Assembly: GCA_904501935.1 (NCBI GenBank)
Contig: CAJGDA010000028.1
Coordinates: 1-14,604, forward strand
Length of the DNA stretch: 14,604 nucleotides
Direction: 5' to 3'
From: an uncultured Methanobrevibacter sp.
GTDB lineage: Archaea; Methanobacteriota; Methanobacteria; Methanobacteriales; Methanobacteriaceae
Shown here piece by piece: positions 7,551 to 13,236 of this stretch; positions within the stretch are counted from its first letter, which is position 1; every line of letters starts with the position of its first letter. The translations under genes were made by a program, and so were the position numbers. Under the pieces are notes generated by a model. It did not search any database. It worked only from the letters and a program-made list of their open reading frames with translations, and was not told where the DNA came from.

Positions 7551-8786
7551 GTGAAATTACCTGCAAGATCAAAATCATATATGATTCCAGAATACAGCTT
7601 AACTGGAGATTTGCTGTCATTTTTAACATGCAATTTACAGTACAGATATCAGAATAAAGGAACCCTGCCACCTTCAAAACCTGTTCAAAGATGGTTTGGA
7701 GAGTTTATTCATGGAGTTCTTGAAGAAGCTTATATTCAATGGAAACAAGAAAACACACAATTTCCTTGGGATTGGAAAGAAGACATTAGGCCAATTGAAG
7801 ATAGAATTGATTTAAGACTTCAAGTTAGAGGCCTTTATCCTCACGATGAAGACTTATTCTTTAGCATCTTAAATCAACCCGATAAAGATTTGACTATCGA
7901 TGATTTAAACGAACATGACCATAAAAAATTAGCCAGCGCAAGAGCTGAAAAAGCAATTAACATATGGGGGAAATACTTATTCCCATTAATTGATTCATCA
8001 GAGCTCTTAATTAAGGGCGTTCGCCAAATGCCAAACTACGATGAAAACATAAGCAGGTCAAACTATTATGGAATTAACGGCGTAGTCGATGTTTTAACAT
8101 CAATGAAGATTAATAAAAACCTAAAGCAGAGCACTTTAGACAATTACAATAATATGATTATTGAATTTCTAAAAAAAGATCCTGATTTTCAAAAAAGGAT
8201 ATCCCAGTATAATGAAGGAGATGATTATGAAATTATCATTGACTACAAAGGCATGAAAAGGCCACCGATTAAAATGATTGACTTAAAAGCTGAAGATAAA
8301 TGGGAAAACCACAAACAGCAAATATTAACCTATTCATGGCTTAGGTCTAAACAAGAGGATGCAAAGCCAATTGTAGCGGGAATTATCTTTTATTTAAATG
8401 AACTCGTTCCTTCAAAAGAAGACTTGGTTCTGATAAAAGATGAAATAAACAATGATTTAACAGACGTTGGAAAAGAATATCAAAGTGATGTTGACTTAAT
8501 CAATAAATGGGAAGAGGAAGATAAAGCTCCTGATTTAAGCGATGATTTTAAGATAGACCGATCAATTAGAATCATCAATGTTGATGAAGAAGAGCAAGTC
8601 AATGCCCTTTTAAAATTCGATAATGTTGTTGCGAATATTGAAAACTCATTGATTAAAGAAATGAAAGGGTGTAAAATTCAAGAGGCTTGGAAAGCAGATT
8701 CTGACGAAAGAACCTGCAGTGCTTGCGATTTTAGGACTTTTTGTAAAAATAACAGTGTTAAAACAAAAGACTTTAAAATTCCATAG
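7551..8786 (+). CDS. PD-(D/E)XK nuclease with probable [4Fe-4S] cluster (Cas4/AddB/RecB type)
   Basis: A 411-residue nuclease. Candidate catalytic residues are His54 (GEFIHGVLEEAY), Asp180 (GVVDVL), a D-x-K motif and Gln257/Tyr261 (QQILTYSWLRSKQ). Two D-x-K motifs compete: Asp231-Lys233 (IIIDYKG) and Asp244-Lys246 (MIDLK). A single N-terminal Cys27 and three C-terminal cysteines, Cys389, Cys392 and Cys398 (CSACDFRTFC), reproduce the 1+3 pattern that ties the two ends of Cas4 and AddB together through an iron-sulfur cluster. The start is a GTG at 7551: the ATG two bases earlier meets a stop at once, and AGGAAGTG (7538-7545), overlapping the upstream stop, is a plausible binding site. It sits 11 nt behind the UvrD-like helicase, which argues for a joint DNA end-processing role. 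No CRISPR array or other cas gene is near, so it should not be called Cas4. Confidence 0.85.
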   Translation: MKLPARSKSYMIPEYSLTGDLLSFLTCNLQYRYQNKGTLPPSKPVQRWFGEFIHGVLEEAYIQWKQENTQFPWDWKEDIRPIEDRIDLRLQVRGLYPHDEDLFFSILNQPDKDLTIDDLNEHDHKKLASARAEKAINIWGKYLFPLIDSSELLIKGVRQMPNYDENISRSNYYGINGVVDVLTSMKINKNLKQSTLDNYNNMIIEFLKKDPDFQKRISQYNEGDDYEIIIDYKGMKRPPIKMIDLKAEDKWENHKQQILTYSWLRSKQEDAKPIVAGIIFYLNELVPSKEDLVLIKDEINNDLTDVGKEYQSDVDLINKWEEEDKAPDLSDDFKIDRSIRIINVDEEEQVNALLKFDNVVANIENSLIKEMKGCKIQEAWKADSDERTCSACDFRTFCKNNSVKTKDFKIP

Positions 8787-8810
8787 AACAATATAATAAT
8801 AGGCGATTTT

Positions 8811-9485
8811 ATGACTAATTTAGAAACAAACAAAAAATACTGCGAAATAATTGAAAGTAAAATCAAACTTGATGCAAAGCCAGTTGCAATGAAATTAATC
8901 AAAACCGAAGATGACCTTCCAGAAGGTTTTGACTTGATTGATGAAAAAATCAGACATTGTGAAATGGTTAGGAAAGCATCTTTAGGAGCTAAATTCTACT
9001 CCACAATTGAAGAACAAATGTGTTTAGGTGGAGCAGGAGCTATAGGACTTAGAGAAATGCCTGAAAAATTGGCTAATGGTGAAAAATATTTCTCATTAGG
9101 CAGATTCCAAGATTTGGAAACTGCTAAAAATTTAACCAGCAAACTTTCAATAATTAAAGACATTAACTGGGGAATGATTTATGCTCCTTTAGACGAAGCT
9201 GATTTTGAAGCAGATGTTATTCAAGTAATCACAGAACCTGTTGGCGGAATGAAACTTGCTCAAAGTATCGTTTACAAAACCGGTGAAAAAATCGAACCTT
9301 CATTTGCAGGAATTCAATCATTATGCGGAGATGCATTTGCAAACCCTTACATTTCAGAAGGAGTTAACTTCACTTTAGGTTGTGATGGATCTAGAAAAGC
9401 AGCTGACATTAAAGACAATGAAATGACCGTAGGTATTAGCAAAGCTAAAATCGAAGAAGTTATTTCAGGTTTAGAATCAATCTAA
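8811..9485 (+). CDS. DUF169 family protein
   Basis: A 224-residue cytoplasmic protein of the DUF169 family, widespread in methanogens and other anaerobes and without a settled function. Family features visible are KPVAMKL near the N-terminus and conserved cysteines Cys50 (RHCEMV), Cys71 (MCLGGAGAIGL), Cys172 (SLCGDAFANP) and Cys191 (LGCDGSRK). The cysteines suggest redox or metal/cofactor binding, but this is inference. The start at 8811 has a weak site, GGCGA, four bases upstream. The gap to the nuclease is only 24 nt, so readthrough is likely. A TATA-like TTTAAAATT (8772-8780) at the nuclease 3' end could also give an independent short-leader transcript. I see no reason to place it in the repair machine beyond position. 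Its last nine bases overlap the convergent nucleotidyltransferase gene. Confidence 0.85.
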   Translation: MTNLETNKKYCEIIESKIKLDAKPVAMKLIKTEDDLPEGFDLIDEKIRHCEMVRKASLGAKFYSTIEEQMCLGGAGAIGLREMPEKLANGEKYFSLGRFQDLETAKNLTSKLSIIKDINWGMIYAPLDEADFEADVIQVITEPVGGMKLAQSIVYKTGEKIEPSFAGIQSLCGDAFANPYISEGVNFTLGCDGSRKAADIKDNEMTVGISKAKIEEVISGLESI

Positions 9486-10130
9486 GAGTTTTAAATAATC
9501 ATCATAATAGTTAATATTTAATAACTCTTTTTCATTTTTTTCTTTTACACCATAAAAAGTATAGCCATCAGCAAAAATCTTTCTTAAAATAGGATTTAGA
9601 TTATCATCTTCATTTTCCAAATATTTCATTAAATTAATACGCGGTGCTACAAAAGGCATCCCTAATCCTTCAGCAGTATCCAATATGCCTGTTTTTCTTC
9701 TCCTTAAAATGGATATTGCTCTGTAGGGATTATCACATTTTCCAATTACATCAATCATTTTATTGAAAGTTTCAGTCGATACGGTCGGCTGGTCAGCTGT
9801 AATGCATAATGCAAAATCGGAACTGACATTCGAAAGACCATTGTAAAGTGATACTGATAAACCTACATCAACTGGATTGTTAATAATAAATTTAACATGA
9901 CCTTTATAATTATCAAATATAGCTTCTTTTATTTCACTTGCATAATGGCCAAGCACCACAATACATTCATCTACATTCGCAGATAAAGCATTGTCTATAG
10001 TAGTCTCTATGACAGTTTTATCCTTAAAAGGCAAAATTAGTTTGTTTTTTAATTCAATGTTTCGAGAAATCTGATCTTTTCTCATTCTGGAGTTTTTTCC
10101 AGCTGCAGTAATAATAGTTGAAATTTTCAT
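9477..10130 (-). CDS. MobA/MocA-like nucleotidyltransferase (NTP_transf_3 type)
   Basis: A GT-A fold nucleotidyltransferase that would join an NTP to a phosphorylated acceptor, either a molybdopterin-like cofactor or a sugar/polyol phosphate. From the Met at 10130 (217 aa) it shows the nucleotide-binding loop ITAAGKNSRM (7-16), a lysine pair near 28-30, VVLGHYASEI, GLSVSLYNGL (90-99) and the metal-binding TADQP (111-115). These resemble MocA-type cytidylyltransferases most. Start choice matters: an in-frame ATG at 10163 overlaps the upstream stop as ATGAGTGA but would encode a run of five Phe read through an oligo-T tract, while the ATG at 10130 begins exactly with the family sequence. No clear ribosome binding site is seen for either. 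The neighbours (VanW-like protein and Mur ligase) make an envelope-sugar role as likely as a cofactor role. Confidence 0.8.
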   Translation of the reverse strand: MKISTIITAAGKNSRMRKDQISRNIELKNKLILPFKDKTVIETTIDNALSANVDECIVVLGHYASEIKEAIFDNYKGHVKFIINNPVDVGLSVSLYNGLSNVSSDFALCITADQPTVSTETFNKMIDVIGKCDNPYRAISILRRRKTGILDTAEGLGMPFVAPRINLMKYLENEDDNLNPILRKIFADGYTFYGVKEKNEKELLNINYYDDYLKLLD

Positions 10131-10147
10131 AAAAAAAAAGAAAAAAA
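10131..10147 (-). terminator. Oligo-T tract between the VanW-like gene and the nucleotidyltransferase
   Basis: On the complement strand the sequence reads T7-C-T9, ending directly at the ATG at 10130 and beginning eight bases after the VanW-like stop codon. Such T tracts terminate archaeal RNA polymerase. Transcription from the upstream genes should therefore stop largely here. A TATA-like TTATAAGATATA (10170-10181 complement) could start a separate transcript near 10150, giving a leader made mostly of U. Confidence 0.6.
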
Positions 10148-10155
10148 GATTATAT

Positions 10156-11346
10156 TCACTCATTTGGAATATATCTTATAACTTGACAGTAGATACCCAT
10201 ACCAGTACCTGATCCTTCAGTCCACATAATTAACTTTACAGGATAATCATGGTTATTGGTAACAGTAATATCATTTGCTGGATTGAATCCGAACATAACT
10301 GCATTTTCGTCCCAACTCATACCAACAGGTAAATCAAATCCTTCTGCTGTAACTGCAGCTCTTAAAGCTCTTGCCGGTGGACATACACCATGTGCCGCAC
10401 TTCCTCCTGGAGCTTCTGCATCAGAAGCTGATTCGAAGTAGACATAATCTTTACCACTGGAAGTGGAATTAGGTGGGATAATAGTTCCGTTCCATGCTTC
10501 AACAAATTGTATTGTATTGATTTCTCTAAGTCCATCACCATATTCAGGGTGGGAACCTAAAGTAGTACCATAAACTTCACCAGCTTGAGGTGTGTAATTT
10601 CCAGAGTACAAAAGAATTGGAGAACCTGTAGGATATTCAGCTGCATAATCCACAACATCTTGACCAAAAATCAATGGAACATCAGCGGAACTAATATTAT
10701 TTCTTCCATCAGAAAATCCAGACATTCCTTTCTCTAATGTAAATGTTGAACCAACTTGGGCATCATAGTTGTACCAGCTTCTAAGTGTTTCATTATTATA
10801 ATAATCATTGCTGTAATTTAGATTTTTAATCTCATCCGCAGGTACAGATTTAACTACAGTACCATTTTCCACAACATCAACACCTTTTTCTGTTTTCTCC
10901 AACCATTTATATGGAGCACTGTATCCCCATACATAATGATCAGGTCCTTTAACAGCTAATTTATCCCCTTCAAAAGTCAAATAACCTGGCCCTTCAATAT
11001 CAACAACATTACCATAAGAGTCTATACCTTCACTAGAAATAGTGGAAAAATCAAACGGCACAATACCGGTAGACAGGGACATTACAATACCTTGAATATC
11101 CAATGCCGCCAATTGATGCAACAAGAATCCACCATTAGAAATTAATGGAAGTTCAATTGGATTATTTTTACCTAAAATAGATTGATTTTCAAACATGGAT
11201 TGACCAATAGGAAGGTCATATTCATCTGAAATGGATTGAGCAGTATATGGAGAGCCATTGACAAAACTAAATGCAACAAATAGTATACATAAAAATAATA
11301 ACGCTATAAATATAGTGATAGAAATCTTTCTCCAACTTTTACTCAT
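10156..11346 (-). CDS. Membrane-anchored extracellular protein with VanW-like C-terminal region
   Basis: A 396-residue protein with one N-terminal membrane segment (ITIFIALLFLCILFVAFSF) preceded by Lys/Arg, so the remainder should face the cell wall. It carries several N-x-S/T sequons, as is common for exported archaeal proteins. I do not recognise the middle region. The C-terminal 80 residues, with GGSAAHGVCPPARALRAA, then NDITVTNNHDYPVKLIMW and CQVIRY, resemble the VanW domain pattern (Gly-rich, a V/I-C, an alanine-rich helix, then N-x-x-x-YP followed by strands). This is a weak, pattern-level match. The ATG at 11346 is chosen because GGGTG (11353-11357) precedes it; a GTG at 11355 would add three residues and lies inside that site. 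It lies 62 nt behind a Mur ligase gene, suggesting a role in pseudomurein or surface assembly. Confidence 0.6.
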   Translation of the reverse strand: MSKSWRKISITIFIALLFLCILFVAFSFVNGSPYTAQSISDEYDLPIGQSMFENQSILGKNNPIELPLISNGGFLLHQLAALDIQGIVMSLSTGIVPFDFSTISSEGIDSYGNVVDIEGPGYLTFEGDKLAVKGPDHYVWGYSAPYKWLEKTEKGVDVVENGTVVKSVPADEIKNLNYSNDYYNNETLRSWYNYDAQVGSTFTLEKGMSGFSDGRNNISSADVPLIFGQDVVDYAAEYPTGSPILLYSGNYTPQAGEVYGTTLGSHPEYGDGLREINTIQFVEAWNGTIIPPNSTSSGKDYVYFESASDAEAPGGSAAHGVCPPARALRAAVTAEGFDLPVGMSWDENAVMFGFNPANDITVTNNHDYPVKLIMWTEGSGTGMGIYCQVIRYIPNE

Positions 11347-11386
11347 TTTATACACCCATACAATATTAAGTATAATTTTTATTAAT

Positions 11387-11396
11387 CTAATATAAA
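11387..11396 (-). promoter_or_regulatory. Probable TATA box of the VanW-like gene
   Basis: On the complement, TTTATATTAG lies 41-50 nt before the ATG at 11346, predicting transcription from about 11367 and a leader of about 20 nt that contains GGGTG. The 62-nt gap after the Mur ligase therefore appears to carry its own promoter, so the two genes need not be one transcript. Confidence 0.4.
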
Positions 11397-11408
11397 AACA
11401 TTATCATA

Positions 11409-12692
11409 TTATAATAAATTTTGTGAAATTAATTTAATTCTTTCTTGAATTTCAATAATTTTGTCTTGACCATTACCACCTATCAGAATAGCCTCCTCAT
11501 GAGAATATTCTGCAACTAATTCAATAATCTCATCAAGCGAATGAACAGTGATAATGTTACCCATATAACCTAATGAGTTTAACCTGTAAATTGCAATATC
11601 TAACGTATCATCCAAACCAGGGAAGAGAACTATTACCTCAGGGTTATACTTTGCAGCAACATCCAAAATATCCAATCTATGTATCTCATTATGGCGAGGT
11701 GTTCCAATAAATATTGCATAAAAATCTTTTTCAGATAAAACAGAAGCTAAAGCATCTGAATTATCAGTTTTTCCAATATAAACGGATGCATCATTAATTT
11801 TATATACATCCAAACGACCTTCAACTGCGTTAAACTCCGCAAGAGTTGACCTGATAACATCTTTAGGTACTTTAAGTTCTTTTGTAATCGCAGTTGCGAG
11901 GCCTGCATTAAGCAAATTAAACTTGCCGAATAGTTTAAGATCATCTTGATATTCAAAATAAGGAATTGTTTTAGCCGCAGCTTCTTTAAAATCCGAATTG
12001 AAATCCTGATTGAAAGCAGTGAATATAGTTTTATTTGAAAAAAATCTTACTAACGAATTCTTATAATTTGCAATGGTTTTGTGAACATCCATATGGTCAT
12101 TGCCTATATTAGTAAGGCCAATCATGTCAAAATCAAAACAATATCTGCAAAAATCAAGAGTCATGTCACACACTTCAACAAGCAATATGTCACAATCACT
12201 ATCATTAGCCTCAAGAATTAAATCATAATAACCTGAGAATCCCCCACCACCATTGCCGCCGACTAAAACCTTTTTGCCGGCATTTTCCAAGATTTCTTTT
12301 ATCATGTGCACAGTGGTAGTTTTTCCATTAGTTCCTGTTATTCCAATTGTGAAAATATCTTTGTGTTTAGATACAACATCACTCAATAATTGTCCATTTT
12401 CCAATAATTTTGTAGCAAATGCTCCACCATACATGCTTGGGCTAATTGCAACTGCATCACATTGTTCAACTGCATAAGGATTAGTAAATCCCAAATCAAC
12501 AGTTATTTTTTCCCCAACTATGGAAACGGTTTGTTTCTCATCAATGATATCAAGTGATAACATTGGCAAATCCAAACCTGACAAATCGACATTGATATTC
12601 AAATCAGTTGCATAAACCTCCCATCCATGCTTTAAAAGAGAGTTTACCGCTTTTTTTCCTTCTACACCTAATCCAATTACTGCTGCTTTCAT
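11409..12692 (-). CDS. Mur ligase family protein, MurD-like (probable pseudomurein peptide ligase)
   Basis: A 427-residue ATP-dependent amide ligase of the Mur family. The N-terminal Rossmann-like domain (AVIGLGVEGKKAV) is MurD-like. The central ATPase domain has ITGTNGKTTT (118-127, Lys124), VGGNGGGG (144-151, the place of MurD's GGNIG loop) and NIGNDHMDVH (195-204). The C-terminal domain begins at EGRLDVY (291-297). The usual MurD/MurE ending motif (D-S-K or D-Y-A-H) is replaced by GKTDNSDA (307-314), so its acceptor amino acid cannot be read from the sequence. Methanobacteriales lack murein, and their Mur homologues are thought to build the pseudomurein peptide; that role is inferred here. 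AAGGA about ten bases upstream supports the start. It is divergent from the TIR-like gene and upstream of an exported VanW-like protein. Confidence 0.85.
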   Translation of the reverse strand: MKAAVIGLGVEGKKAVNSLLKHGWEVYATDLNINVDLSGLDLPMLSLDIIDEKQTVSIVGEKITVDLGFTNPYAVEQCDAVAISPSMYGGAFATKLLENGQLLSDVVSKHKDIFTIGITGTNGKTTTVHMIKEILENAGKKVLVGGNGGGGFSGYYDLILEANDSDCDILLVEVCDMTLDFCRYCFDFDMIGLTNIGNDHMDVHKTIANYKNSLVRFFSNKTIFTAFNQDFNSDFKEAAAKTIPYFEYQDDLKLFGKFNLLNAGLATAITKELKVPKDVIRSTLAEFNAVEGRLDVYKINDASVYIGKTDNSDALASVLSEKDFYAIFIGTPRHNEIHRLDILDVAAKYNPEVIVLFPGLDDTLDIAIYRLNSLGYMGNIITVHSLDEIIELVAEYSHEEAILIGGNGQDKIIEIQERIKLISQNLL

Positions 12693-12807
12693 AAAAAATA
12701 ATTCCTTAAAACAATCACTATATTAAAATTACTATCTTAATAAGTAATAAAGATTATGCAAAAATAGTTTTATATAATAATATTAAAAATAAAAGCAAGG
12801 TGAGAAA
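12693..12807. promoter_or_regulatory. Divergent promoter region for the Mur ligase and the TIR-like gene
   Basis: To the right, TTTATATAAT (12768-12777) is a strong TATA box for the gene starting at 12808, with transcription expected near 12798 and GGTGA at 12799-12803. To the left, a weaker TTTTAATATAG (complement of about 12719-12729) could serve the Mur ligase, although its predicted start would fall very near that gene's AAGGA site; an element further upstream may be the true one. No clear dyad was seen. Confidence 0.45.
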
Positions 12808-13203
12808 ATGTTTGAAGACGAAAGAGACGATAAAATTTACAATTTACTCATTACTAATGGAATTGATCAAAATAATGAATATGGTCAATTTACTGAAAAA
12901 CTATACTCCAAAGTGGATTTCTTATGGAAAGAATCAATATCCGGATCATATGCCGCTGCAGGAGAGTCATTTTACCAAAAAATCGATAGAATCATCTTTC
13001 TTGCCGGCCTTTATAAGGACAATAAAGAATTATTTGAAGTTTTATTAAAAGCCGCTGAAGAATATGAAATCCCTATAGTTCTAGTAAGGCCAATGGGGCT
13101 TGAAGAAGTTCCTGAAGTATTGGAAGAAAAAGCGGCCACCATTGTTGGCTGGAATGCGAACTGCATCATTGATGCAATTAAAGATGCACAGGAAACTATG
13201 TAA
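12808..13203 (+). CDS. TIR-like / flavodoxin-fold protein of the MTH538 (DUF1863) type
   Basis: A 131-residue cytoplasmic protein. The second half, IDRIIFLAGLYKDNKELFEVLLKAAEEYEIPIVLVRP and TIVGWNANCIIDAIKDA taken in parts, shows the alternating strands and helices of the MTH538 TIR-like family: a strand DRIIFLAG (60-67), a helix with Glu77 at the place of the conserved TIR glutamate, the strand IPIVLVRP (88-95), and the ending IVGWN (112-116) followed by a helix. The first half (1-50) does not show a clear first TIR strand, so the assignment rests on the C-terminal portion. The start has GGTGA four bases upstream and a good TATA box. It faces rad50 with a 23-nt gap. From memory, MTH538 also lies near rad50 in Methanothermobacter, which would make this a conserved arrangement. 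NAD hydrolase activity is not implied by the sequence. Confidence 0.65.
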   Translation: MFEDERDDKIYNLLITNGIDQNNEYGQFTEKLYSKVDFLWKESISGSYAAAGESFYQKIDRIIFLAGLYKDNKELFEVLLKAAEEYEIPIVLVRPMGLEEVPEVLEEKAATIVGWNANCIIDAIKDAQETM

Positions 13204-13215
13204 AAAAAATAAAAA
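13202..13215 (-). terminator. Oligo-T terminator of rad50
   Basis: Just beyond the rad50 stop, the complement strand reads TTTTTATTTTTTTT, a typical archaeal oligo-T termination signal. It starts 12 nt after the stop codon and reaches the stop codon of the convergent TIR-like gene, so it terminates the left-moving transcript. Confidence 0.6.
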
Positions 13216-13216
13216 G

Positions 13217-13236
13217 AATAATGTAATTACATTATT
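13217..13236. repeat. 20-bp perfect palindrome across the rad50 stop codon
   Basis: AATAATGTAA followed by its exact inverted complement TTACATTATT forms an uninterrupted 20-bp palindrome between two convergent genes. It covers the last codons and stop of rad50 and lies 13 nt past the TIR-like stop. It could form a hairpin for bidirectional 3' ends, or bind a dimeric protein. Confidence 0.6.

Noticed and set aside
7551..8786. Calling the nuclease Cas4 and looking for a CRISPR locus
   Set aside because: The cysteine pattern fits, but no repeat-spacer array or other cas gene is in the window. It is about twice the length of a typical Cas4, and its partner is a UvrD-like helicase.
5095..8786. 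Gabija-type defence system (UvrD-like helicase with nuclease)
   Set aside because: Gabija pairs its UvrD-like protein with an OLD/TOPRIM ATPase-nuclease. The partner here is a PD-(D/E)XK Fe-S nuclease with no ABC ATPase or TOPRIM motifs.
8811..9485. DUF169 as a third subunit of the helicase-nuclease module
   Set aside because: The 24-nt spacing allows cotranscription, but the protein shows no nucleic-acid or nuclease motif and DUF169 is common in unrelated contexts.
10256..10441. 61-codon frame on the + strand within the VanW-like gene
   Set aside because: It is a reverse-strand shadow of a region with clear coding character on the other strand; no ribosome binding site.
12800..13048. Overlapping 82-codon frame starting MRKCLKTKE
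   Set aside because: It is a shifted frame of the TIR-like gene, begins inside that gene's ribosome binding site, and its product is Lys/Phe/Tyr-rich with no domain character.
12808..13203. TIR protein as part of a Thoeris-like defence system
   Set aside because: No ThsA-like effector or other defence gene adjoins it, and the family resemblance is to the housekeeping-like MTH538 group next to rad50.
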